From Siphonodentalium dalli (taxonomy: Eukaryota; Mollusca; Scaphopoda; Gadilida; Siphonodentaliidae), in assembly GCA_032622095.1 (NCBI GenBank), contig CP136063.1, positions 144,295,950 to 144,359,949 of the forward strand: a stretch of 64,000 nucleotides of DNA, written 5' to 3'. The position numbers were made by a program, and so were the translations under genes. The notes beneath the pieces were generated by a model. That model was not told the DNA's origin. It saw nothing but the letters and a program-made list of their open reading frames with translations, and did no database searches. Below, piece by piece: positions 11,803 to 22,066 of this stretch. Position 1 is the first letter of the stretch. Every line of letters starts with the position of its first letter.

Positions 11803-13204
11803 GACACTTTACGCATGGTGCGATAACTCGAACATTATATATCTGATCGGAACAAAATTTTGTATATGAATTTCTCAGCACCAAATACAGATCGAGTTCG
11901 AATATGGGTACGATCCGAGTTTTTTTTACGGAGTTATGGCCCTTTTTCGACTTAGAATTCATGCATGCTACCATAACTCAAAAAAAAATTATCTGATCAG
12001 AATCAAATTTGGTATGCAAGTTTCTCGGACCAAAATACAGATCGAGTTTGAATATGGGATTGATCCGATATTTTTTAAAGGAGTTATGGCCCTTTGATAT
12101 AGAATTTCTGCATATTATGATAAATCAACCATTTTTCAACTGATAAGAACCAAATTTGGTATGCGAGTTTATCAACTCAAAATACAGATCGAGTTTGAAT
12201 ATGGGTCAGATCCTGTTTTTTATACCAGAATTATGGCCCCTTTTAACTAAGAATTTAACAGATTTGAGATTTGCTTACACTATATAACTGTAGCAGCTTA
12301 CAACTGTGGTATTAGTAAGAGAGACTAGAGATAATCTCTATTATTGATACCTGGTAATGAAATCTGATACTCACTGCTGCACTTTAATAGCTATCTGTTT
12401 ATTGCATTTCCATAGTGTGTGGACTGTGACTTCTCAGGATTTATCAACTCCAACATAGCTCTCTGGTCTTGCATGGATTTTGGGATTAATATTAACCCAT
12501 TCCATTGACACATGATATCTGATAGGCAGATATTAAATTATATCTTTCACTTTGAGCCAGGTTCAGTAAGGATTTCTAAAAACATTAGAGGAAATGTCTT
12601 ATTTTGAAATTCCCTCTATTGCATTTGGGGTGCAGGATAATAATTATGTTGCTTGTATTCTTGAGACTGACTTATTGTATGGGCTTCTAAATCCATATAC
12701 ATGCATTTATAGACTATTTTGATCAGTTCATTAGTGTGATTAAGATCAACCCCTTGCTTTCTCATTTAATAACTCAAATATTTGTCATTCATTATATTAT
12801 ATTTCAAGTCATAGTTTATGATAACACACCCCTAACCTGTACAGAGAGGTTCATTTGGTGTAATTGCTTTAAAATATTAACAAAATTAACCCACCCATTC
12901 CATAGACATACAGTATGCTATCCAATGTAATAAATCTAATATCTTCAATCTCATATCCCTGGTGACCTCTAGTTATCTCATAATTATGCATTAAAGTATG
13001 TTATATCCAATCATTATCAATCATATTTTACGAAATTTTTAAAATAGTTTATCTTTAACTGTTATGTATGGTTCTTCTGCCTGACTATGGACTGAGCTCT
13101 ATAAGACTATATATCTATTTTAAACTGACTAAATAGGTTGGAATCAAATGCCATATCCATGTTCATATGGAAGGTGCCCAATAAGTCTTATGCCACTTGT
13201 GAAC

Positions 13205-13626
13205 TTAAAGGTACTCAATCCGATTTGATGGTCCCCATATCATCAGATTCCAACAACAACAGTTTTTTTGAAATTCCGCTTCTGTTATCAGAATCAATTA
13301 ATTGCCCAAAAATAATGCTAACCACAGTCCACTATAGTATAAAATTGCCCAAAATCTGTTTATCAACATTTTGTACAATGACATTTTGCTACTTTGTCGT
13401 TTATCTGACACAAAAAAACCACTTGATTTTAGAGTTATCCATCTTCATCAACTTTCATACGGCCACTAAATATTCCAGGTGGTTAAAGATAATAGATTTT
13501 AAAAATTGATATGTGCTTACTCTGAGCTTTGAGGAATGGGTTCCTCGATTTGAATAAAATATTTTTTACCCCCGAAGCCAAATAAAAAGTAACTGAGGGG
13601 TGCTTTATCGGATCGAGTAGCTTTAA
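13205..13626. mobile_element. Family E MITE with TTAA duplication (E1)
   Basis: Flanked by TTAA at 13205-13208 and 13623-13626. The left end AGGTACTCAATCCGAT is mirrored at the right with two changes. The same spot in copy A5 (50932-50935, CCTTAATAGTAAGG) has a single TTAA and no insert, which shows the target duplication directly. A related copy lies at 43669-44156. No coding sequence. Confidence 0.88.
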
Positions 13627-14690
13627 TAGTAAGGTGTGAATTGTTGAAAAGGTTGGTGTAAGGATTTATGAAAATAGCTAATCGTTATCGCCAAGGTATG
13701 GGTTAAACATCTGCCGATCGTGATTGGCCTCTCGTTAGGAAACCCCAAAATAGTAATCGTGACGTCATACAGGTGCTGTCTATATTTAGGCCCGGAAATT
13801 CTCGTAATGGCGTACATGCTAGGTATTCGTGCGTTCCAATAAATTAGTATTGATCCCGAATATCACCCAAAGGATATACAAGTCGCTAACCAATAAAATC
13901 ATTCGTAAATCTCTGGAAATATTGTATTATTCCCGATAATTGAGCTTTGTCCGCTAAAGCGGGCTGCCGGGATGAACGCAAATTACGTAGTGCCCGCTTT
14001 AGCGGGCTGCCGGGTTGAAAGAGTTAATAACTGGGAAGCTTTTATAGTTCCGCGTACTCTATTTTTGTTCTGCTAGGCCGCCTCCGAGAATAAGCTAAGA
14101 ATATTTCAACTTGTAATGAGAGCATCACTATAATAATGGCGACTGGAAAGAAAAAAAACAAGTGTAATTTGTGACTACTTCACCATATTGTCCCCTACAG
14201 ACGAAAAAGATAATTACGCCACACCTCACTTTGGTCATTATTGAAGACAGTTCTGATCGCGACTGTACTAATTCATTCAATTCCTTCTTCAAATTATTGC
14301 TATAGCATGTGACATGACAGCATGACACGCGCTCAACAGGAAAATACCTGTACATTGTAATGAGATCAGCTGTTTAAAGCTTCTTAGAATCTATTTCGTG
14401 TCCACACGATTGAACCAATAACTTCATATTACATGGGGTATGTCAGCAGGTGTATTGTCATGCTTAAATATAACCATATCAGACTGTTTGGACGATGCCA
14501 ATAACTTCTGTTTAGGTTGTTGGATTCACTTTCTGTTGACAAGTTTATTCCGGGAAGTTTAACAATTGCTCAGCAACCCACACGGGCCAGTGCACAGAGT
14601 GCAGTGTTGACATGACATGGGGAAAGACATACATGTAGATTGATATCATATAGGTTGAACCTACATGCAGTAGCTGCATCACTCTGGTTA

Positions 14691-15581
14691 CAGGGTTCGT
14701 ACGCGGGTCTGGAATCCTGGAAAAGTTATGGAATTCGAAAATTTCGATTCAATACCCTTGAAAAGTCTGGAAAATGGGACATTTTTTCACCCTACTATGG
14801 GAAAAGTCTTGTAAATAAGCTACCCCGAGATTCAAGGTCTTGAAAAGTCATGGAATATCCCAAGGCCATGTTCTTAGGTAAATAAACGCTGTTACTTTCC
14901 GATCTTATCGTGTAAGCTTGCGATACCATCTCTGTAGCCATAGTTGAACTACACGTTTTACGGTATGCCGAAACACGAATTGCCTCCCTTACCGGAACTC
15001 CTTTGTGGTATTCCGTGTTTTATATACGCAATAACAGAACGCGAATCGAGCGGACCTCAAACAATTATGGCAATGCGTACTCTCTTTACCGTAAATTCAC
15101 CGATGTTACCTGATGTTACTGAATATATTTGGCGACAAAATTATCCGAGAGCACCATTTTATAGTGTGCAAATATAGTTTTAATCGTTGTATTGCCTTGT
15201 TCGAAATAAATCGTGATCCATAACCGGAGAATCGTAATTTCTTTCCCAATGATTCAGTGATTTTAGCAATTATTGACACTGGGTGTCAAGTCCGATAATT
15301 GTTGCAGATGCAAACCATTTATGATTTATTGTTCACATCAGCTTAATTAGTTAAATGCATCTTCGCATATAAAGGGCTCATTTGAACTACCGTATATGTG
15401 TGCTCTGTTTAAACAACCTGGAAATTTAGATATTGGTCTTCCTCATTGTTTAGCTAGGTACGGGGTATGGAAAAGTTATGGAATTTTTTCACTGAAAGGT
15501 CTTGGAAAATTTGTCCGAAAGTCTTGAAAAAAGTATGGAAAAGTTATGGAATTTTACTCTCAGCTAGGTGTATGAACCCTG
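14691..15581. mobile_element. hAT-like non-autonomous element
   Basis: The ends are CAGGGTTCGTACGC and the reverse complement of CAGGGTTCATACAC. Subterminal GGAAAAGTTATGGAATT and GTCTTGGAAAA motifs repeat near both ends. I could not find a convincing 8-bp duplication. The interior has no recognisable transposase. Confidence 0.6.
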
Positions 15582-15974
15582 GGTTAACAGTGAAATAAAA
15601 TTGCAGCAATAGCAGTAAGACAGGCATCAAAGGTTTGCCGCCGTTTGTAAACGACATGTCATTGACAAAGTAGGTCACTTGCTGCATGACGTGTACTATT
15701 AAAATAGGTTTTTAAGGTCACTCAGGTCAGGTCTGTTCTTTGATCAGTGGACCACAAGCGACTGATTGATCTATTAATACAATGTGTTTCATCGTATTGT
15801 CCACACATGCAAATTGATACAATGCGGTCTGTTAGCCTCACGGTTACTCTGTGATAAATAGGGAATGCTTATCATTTGTATTACTTATTGTGGGGGATTA
15901 CCTTAATTTTTTGTTAGATACTGATTCAACATTGACTTTCTCGTTCATGGCAACCGCTGTTTACTTACCTTAAT

Positions 15975-16097
15975 AGGAAATAACAACATGCAATTTGTGT
16001 ATCGAGATACGTATCGTTTGAACGCCCGTATCGATTACCGTATCATCAGTGCTGTATCGTGGTCGCATCGATACATCGATGTATCGTTACACCCCTA
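15975..16097. mobile_element. Lone hAT-type terminus
   Basis: On the minus strand this edge starts TAGGGGTGTAACGATACATC and continues with repeated GATAC/CGAT motifs, a typical hAT end. No partner end was found nearby, so it is probably a truncated copy. Confidence 0.5.
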
Positions 16098-16289
16098 CTG
16101 GCAGGTTGGGCAAACCCATGACATGACATGTTATGTTCCAACTTAATTAGTTGAGAGACTTAATTGATGCCATTCTGATTTTCTGACTGGCCAATACCGC
16201 TTTAGCAGCATTAAGCCTTAAAACCATTGAATATCTGTTACAATTATCCATCTCTTAACTAACACTATTTCTGATTGGGCATAAGCCAT

Positions 16290-16375
16290 CACATGATAAT
16301 CCGAGAAAAAGTCATATTGGACTCCAGAAAGTCATGAGTCCAATATGACTTTTATAAAAAATTATCGGGACTGGG
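16290..16375. repeat. Foldback with 15-bp perfect stem
   Basis: AGTCATATTGGACTC (16310-16324) faces GAGTCCAATATGACT (16336-16350). Weaker pairing continues outward (GATAATC...AATTATC). Confidence 0.8.
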
Positions 16376-16399
16376 TGACATCATTTGGATAAACATACA

Positions 16400-16605
16400 G
16401 ATGGATAATATAAAAATGTCATTATACAATGTTGTGTACAGTATGTGTTTTCTTGAACTCATCCAGGTTGTTATGAAAAATGATATTGGACTTGATGCTA
16501 TGCTTTATGTGTCCAATATGACTTTTCACCACAACCTGGACTCATACAAGAAAAACATATACGGCAGACAACATTGTATAATAACTTTATAATATTAATA
16601 TTATG
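16400..16605. repeat. ~200-bp foldback element
   Basis: Arms pair from ATTATACAATGTTGTG (left) to CAACATTGTATAAT (right), and from CATCCAGGTTGTTATG to CACAACCTGGACTCA, with the centre near 16500. The core repeats ATATTGGAC and GTCCAATATGACTTTT of the foldback at 16290. Reading frames in it on both strands are artefacts of the symmetry. Confidence 0.75.
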
Positions 16606-16741
16606 ACAACTATTGTCTGTGTATGAATTGATTGAACCAAACAACAACATTCTTTGAAAAGTCGGGATAAATAATAAGTCTGTAAATAAATCCCTTTTGG
16701 GACGATTAGAGATGTGTCTGAGAAGTTGAGAACACAGTATA

Positions 16742-18111
16742 TTTAGCTCAACTTTACTTGTAAATTTTGAGCTATTGCCATGGCTTGGTATCCGTCGTTC
16801 GTGTGTGTGTGTGTGTGTGTGTGTGGAGACGTCCGTCCACAATTTCCATTAGCATGGGCTACAGATCGTAGGTCATAGCTTTGGTCAGATCATTATGAAA
16901 TTTGTCAAGATTGTTGACAGATGTGAACAAGTCATTTTGCTGGCAGCCATCTTGGATTTTACTCTTTGCATGACTAAATCCTTTTGGCATTGGCTACTTG
17001 TCGTACCTTCCATCGGATCATTTTTGTCATGATGTTAACATTGACTGTAAAGACATGTAGATGGGAACGAGGCATCTTGGGGTCATTTGGCCATAAAACA
17101 TGGCCGCTGGCAGCCATCTTGGATTTTACTCTTTGCATGACTAAATCATTTGGCACGGGCGACTAGTCTTACCTTTGGTCGGATCATTATGAAATTTGTC
17201 ATGGCTGTTGACATTGACATGTATATGGGTATGAGTCATTTTGGGGTCATTCGACAGAAAAAAACATGACCGCGAGCAGCCATCTTGGATTTCAAAATTC
17301 AATCCATTAGCATGGGCTACAGGCCTGAGTGTTTGTCTGATCTTCATGAAATTTGTCGTGCATGTTAATATTGATATTTAGATGGGAACTAGTCATATTG
17401 TTGTACCTTAATTTGGTCAGATCATTATTAAATTAATCATGGATGATAACATTGACATGTAGATGGGAACGAGTCATTTTGTGGTCATTCTGCCAAAAAA
17501 CATGGCTGCTGACAGTCATTTGGATTTATAAATGCAATCCATTAGCACGGGCTACAGTCTGTACTGTTTGTCTGATCACCATGAAATTTGTCAGGAATGT
17601 TAATATTGTCATGTAGATGGGAACGAGTCATTTTGGGGTCATTCTGCCATAAAACATGGCCACCAGCAGCCATCTTGGATTTTACTCTTTGCATGACTAA
17701 ATCCTTTGTCACAGGCTACAGGTCGTACCTTTGCTCAGATCATTATGAAATTTATCATGGCTGTTGACATTGACATGTAGATGGGAACGACATATAGGTG
17801 GGAACGAATCATTTTGGGGTCATTCGGCCATAAAACATGGCTTCTGACAGCCATCTTGGATTTTACTCTTTGCATGACTAAATCCTTTGGCACAGGCTAC
17901 AGGTTTTACCTTTGTCGGATCATCATGAAATTTGTCATGGATGTTAACATTGACATGTAGATGGGAACAAGTCATTTTGGCGTCATTTGGCAAAACATGG
18001 CCACCAGCTGCTATCTTGGATTTCAAAATTCAATTCATCATTCCATTTATTGCTCATCACAAAAATTTAACTTCTTTGCAAAGTTGTGCTACAGTGCCAT
18101 GGTCACTTTAA
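16742..18111 (+). mobile_element. Family C element, copy C2
   Basis: Head AGCTCAACTTTACTTG facing AAATTTTGAGCT, a (GT)n run at 16800-16825, then ~150-bp units. It ends GTTGTGCTACAGTGCCATGGTCACTTTAATT, a diverged form of the usual tail hairpin. The end is about 57 bp from the UCKL1 exon at 18169. Confidence 0.75.
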
Positions 18112-18375
<264 letters not shown>

Positions 18376-18408
18376 TAATGTCATGACATTTAGGCATTGG
18401 ATGTGTGT

Positions 18409-19826
18409 CTTTTTAGTTCACCTGAGACAATGTCTCTGGTGGAGCTATAGTCAACACTCTTCGTCCGTCCGGCCATCTGCAGTCGTCCGTCAACAATTGG
18501 TTTCTTCTCCGGAACCATAAGACCAATGGGTTCATATTGGGATGCAGATATCTTAAAATGTGGTCACTATGTCAAATAGGTGTGAATCCAAGGCCATAAT
18601 GCTTTCCCTTCAAAAGTAATTCTTAAAATGACTTCTTCTTAAGAAACATTGGGCTTATTTAGCTTATATTTGGTATGGAAGGTCCTTGTGTGACTAGAAT
18701 TAACAAAATTTTCAAACCATAAGTAAGAATTCAGGAATGGTTAATATTCGCACGAGTTGTTTGTTGTCCCCAGGGTGAGTTTATTTAGAGTGTTTATGGT
18801 GTGTCCTTTGATACTGATCCTTTATCAGTGAATTGAAAGTGTTTGCTTCAAAGTAAAAACTTATTGCGTTGTTGCATTTTTTTAATATAAAAGATGTCAA
18901 AAATAATTTATCTCTTAATTGTTGGCAAATAACATGACTGTGAATGAGTGAAAAATACAGTTGTGTGCTCTATGAACGATGGAAACAACGTGGTAATTAT
19001 AATAAAAATGCATTTATGACTCGAGTAAATAAGTGTACTTTGCACTAATCCATGGCTCAAATTCATTCATTTGTTGCATATTTTCTGTTAAATATAAAAG
19101 GAGATAGTCCCATAAATTTAGATTTAGGGTACAATCGCCCTTTAATGAGATCAATAGCTCTTTTGGGTGATGATTCACTGCCATCAAACCATATTACTGA
19201 ATCATCCGCATGCTGACTAATTTTGATTTCTTTGTCATTTATTGTTATCACTTGTATGTTGTTGTCAGCAGCCATCTTGGAATTTACTCTCTTCATCAGT
19301 AATAGTTTGGCATGCCCTGCACCCAACATTTTTAACCAATTGACGCCACACTTCTTAGGTTCTTCGGATTGAACTGGTATAACTTACATTTAAACTTTTC
19401 GCATTCCTTATCACTCTTTTGACTGTATTGAATTACAGTATCCACTCTCCCAAGTTGGGCTACAGCGTCACTTTCATTTAACTTTATGAGGGATTTCGGG
19501 TTAGCCACAAAATATAACTTTCTGAGGTATATGGAAATTTCTAAGTGTTTGATAGCTTAATGTACCAGTTGTAGAAATCTAACCTAAGAGAGATGTGCAA
19601 AAGAAATTTTGTGAACTTAGGACTGTGGTCTGGTTGTCTGGTTAAGTTTAAGGGGTTAGAGATTGGTCAGTGTTTGGAATTAGAAATTTTAAGGTGAACA
19701 GAGAATATCTAGCTATGTCCCTGTTTAGAACTACTTGTTTTTAGTGATTTTGACAAGTACTGACTGTTCAGAGTCCCAGTTTGTACAGTCAGGTGAACTT
19801 CTCAACAGTCATTGACTGTCTTGTTA
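18409..19826 (+). mobile_element. Family B element, copy B1
   Basis: The head (TTAGTTCACCTGAGACAATG...GGTGGAGCTATAG) is a diverged palindrome followed by CGTCCGTCC. Modules have AACCATAAGACCAATGGGTTC and ATATTTGGTATGGA. The tail is ACAGTCATTGACTGT then CTTGTTAC. A fragment like the family C tail (about 19255-19480: CAGCCATCTTGGAATTTACT, then AAGTTGGGCTACAG) lies inside. Confidence 0.7.
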
Positions 19827-19829
19827 CAA

Positions 19830-20187
19830 GTTTGTGGTAGATTTTGTGACTAGGAGGCCACAATCGACAAGTTGCTTTGTACTGCATCTGTCACAGGAGC
19901 TTATAAACCATTTTATATGATGGTATATAAGTTATATATTGTGTACTCTTGCTTAAGAGATCTTAAGTAATATGTGTTTCTAGAATTATTCTTGGCATTA
20001 TGAATGGATGGCTTCTTTAATTGTCTGACTATCATAATCCAGATATTTGTTTTCAAAGGCCAAACAATTATCATATTCTCCATGTTCAATGATATTTATT
20101 AAGTTTCCATGCTGTGCAAATGATCTATAATTATTCATAATTAAAATCATATAAAGTGGATTTTACAGTTAGAAAGGATTTTTTTTT
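19830..20187 (+). other. Intron sequence, no recognised feature
   Basis: AT-rich; nothing identifiable. Confidence 0.5.
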
Positions 20188-20640
20188 TATACGCCCTTTT
20201 GAAAAAAGGTTGTATTATGTAATTAATCTGTCCATCCATCCTCTGTCATACCTGTCCGTCCGTCTGTCCATTCATTGCCATTTTTGGTAACTCCAGTTTG
20301 GATTATTTTATCTGAACCAAAGTTGGTATGTGTATTTCCCAGCTAATAATACAGGCCAAGTCCAATTATTTTTACATGAGTTACGGCCCTTTTTCGACTT
20401 ATAATTTGACAGTCTATTAACATTTATGGTTCCCGATCAATAACTCCAGTTTGAATTATTCGATCTGAACCAAAGTTGGTATGTGTGTTTCCCAGCTAAG
20501 TTCGAATATGGGGTCCGTCCAATTATTTTACATGAGCTACGTCCCTTTTTCGACTAAAAATTTGACCGATTTCATCTGAACCAAAGCTGGTATTTGTGTA
20601 TCTCTGTCAAAGTTATCTTGCCCACTGAACTATATGGTAT
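20188..20640 (+). mobile_element. Family F element, copy F1 (3' truncated)
   Basis: Head palindrome ATACGCCCTTTTGAAAAAAGG then TTGTATTATG, followed by CCGT-rich sequence. Two modules have GAACCAAAGTTGGTATGTGT and ACGGCCCTTTTTCGACTTA. It runs into module J without the usual tail. Confidence 0.65.
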
Positions 20641-20830
20641 ACTCCCAATTTAACAACCCCTGAGTTGAAAACGGTATGAAAATTCTATAGTACATTTTAT
20701 CATGGTTCGTGACCACCTGTAATATCCGGCCACGTGATCTCCGATTTCCACAAAACCAGTCGCCAGATTGACTCACCCTCTCTTTTCCTAGTTGGCTAGC
20801 TGGAGGAATATCTCCTAAAATCGAAGCGAA
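20600..20830. repeat. Module J, one arm of a distant inverted pair
   Basis: ATCTTGCCCACTGAAC, TCCCAATTTAACAACCCCTG and CGGCCACGTGATCTCC occur here. They recur as reverse complement at about 51590-51850. Confidence 0.75.
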
Positions 20831-21460
20831 GTGTTGACAGTTTTTTGTATTATACAAAAGACAGTTTTTGTTTTTGTATTGTACAAAAAACATTATTTCC
20901 TTTGGTTATTAATATCGTGTGCAATTGACACAATGACTACGCGAGCGTACTCGCATTTTTATAGCGCTTTTAATACCGTTTTAATATCCGCTTTATCAGT
21001 TCGGATGACTTGTTTTTTTTTTCCATATTTTTAAACAGCTGATAAAACAAAAATGGCGTCTTAAGAAGATTTGTCGCCGAAAGGCAGAATAATAGATGCA
21101 CATTTGGATAAAATGACTAAAGACGCTCATTGTTTCTTTATAGCAAGAATCTATTGCATACAGGTGCGATTTAATCTATGGTCTGGGCGAGTGCCACATG
21201 CCCCGGCCTCTAGAATCACAAAATTAGGTGACTTACTTTCGAGTTTCGGCCGTTGGACGGCTTTGTTAATTTTGTAGTTCTTCTATTTATTTAGACTATG
21301 ACAATCGTAGTCTGGTGTACAACTGACGGAAGCAGTATTTAAATCTTGTGAAATAGGATTGTAATATCCCGAGTGTAAATTTGCACTTGTGAAAATTTTT
21401 TCAACTTAATAATATTGTGTTTAAAATTGATTTCGTGCAAACCAAAGTTATTCGACAACC
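20831..21460 (+). other. Intron segment with short coding-like stretch
   Basis: From ATGGCGTCT near 21052 one frame reads, after an immediate stop, EDLSPKGRIIDAHLDK and then MTKDAHCFFIARIYCIQ before a GTGCG at about 21164. It has the look of a first coding exon but no recognised family, and the early TAA argues against function. Confidence 0.3.
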
Positions 21461-22066
21461 TAGTGATGTTCCGATAATGAAAAAGACCATCAGACTGATT
21501 TCCGATAACTGGAGGCACAGCGGCCGATTTCCGATTCCAATTCCGATGTTTATATATATTGTGCGTTTGTTCCCATAATGGACCTCTATGCACCCAATGC
21601 ACTCCCAATCCCGCATAGTTTCAAAGCCAAATACATTAAAGAAATATATACACATGTCGCGACAGTATTTCCGCCGACGTCGGTTGTGTGCTGCCTTTGA
21701 TGTATACCGGTAGCTGTTTTGACAAAGAGATCAAAGGTGCCGACTCAAAGTCACGTTACGACCGTGTGTGGAACATATTTGCACGACGCCGTGTAAAAGA
21801 CTTGATTAAATACTTGTAAGTTGCAACAATGTATGGAAATGGAATGGTGATGTTTATTAACTAGATTTAAATTGATGGATAATAATTGCTGTGACAGCTG
21901 TCAGATTTATCTGGGATTTCCCAAATGCCCATTGGTCACACCTTTTTTCTTTTAACAACTGGGAAGCTTTTATAGTTCCGCCTACTGAATTTTTGTTTCG
22001 CAAGACCGCCTCCAAGTTCAACGTGGGGCTAAGCATATTTCATTAATCACTATAAGTTCTATAACA

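Larger units (their letters stand above)
11668..13737 (+). mobile_element. Family A element, copy A1
   Basis: The head is a palindrome (TATGTTTACCCATACC facing TATGGTAAACATA), then a CCGT/CTGT microsatellite at 11741-11802. Next come ~150-bp modules with CAAATTTGGTATG, ACAGATCGAGTTTGAATATG and GGAGTTATGGCCC. The interior at 12244-13205 matches 49965-50935. The end is the perfect hairpin GCCGATCGTGATTGGC (one changed base) followed by CTCTCGTTAG. An element at 13205-13626 interrupts it. Confidence 0.75.
10751..14023. mobile_element. TTAA-flanked 3.27-kb insertion in the hAT copy
   Basis: TTAA occurs at 10747-10750 and 14024-14027. The ends are CTCTTTCATCCC and the reverse complement of CTCTTTCAACCC. 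The uninterrupted site is at about 21950-21965 (CTTTTAACAACTGGG), so exactly one TTAA was duplicated. A second inverted motif (CCCGCTTTAGCGGG) lies near the right end at 13955-14010. Most of the interior is family A copy A1. No transposase is seen. piggyBac-like by target site only. Confidence 0.7.
10283..14480 (+). mobile_element. Internally deleted hAT copy, split by a nested insertion
   Basis: 10283-10750 matches the 5' part of the hAT element at 21461 (TAGTGATGTTCCGATAATG, GTATTTCCGCCGAC, GATGTATACCGGTAG). 14024-14480 resumes with AACTGGGAAGCTTTTATAG, the decayed zinc-finger start, then jumps near 14220 to the 3' region (GAAGACAGTTCTGATCGCGA). The transposase body is therefore deleted. 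A 3.27-kb TTAA-flanked element separates the halves. The outer right edge is not well defined. Confidence 0.75.

Noticed and set aside
14691-15581. 8-bp target duplication for the hAT-like element
   Set aside because: The flanking 8-mers (tctggtta and ggttaaca) do not match, so only the inverted ends support it.
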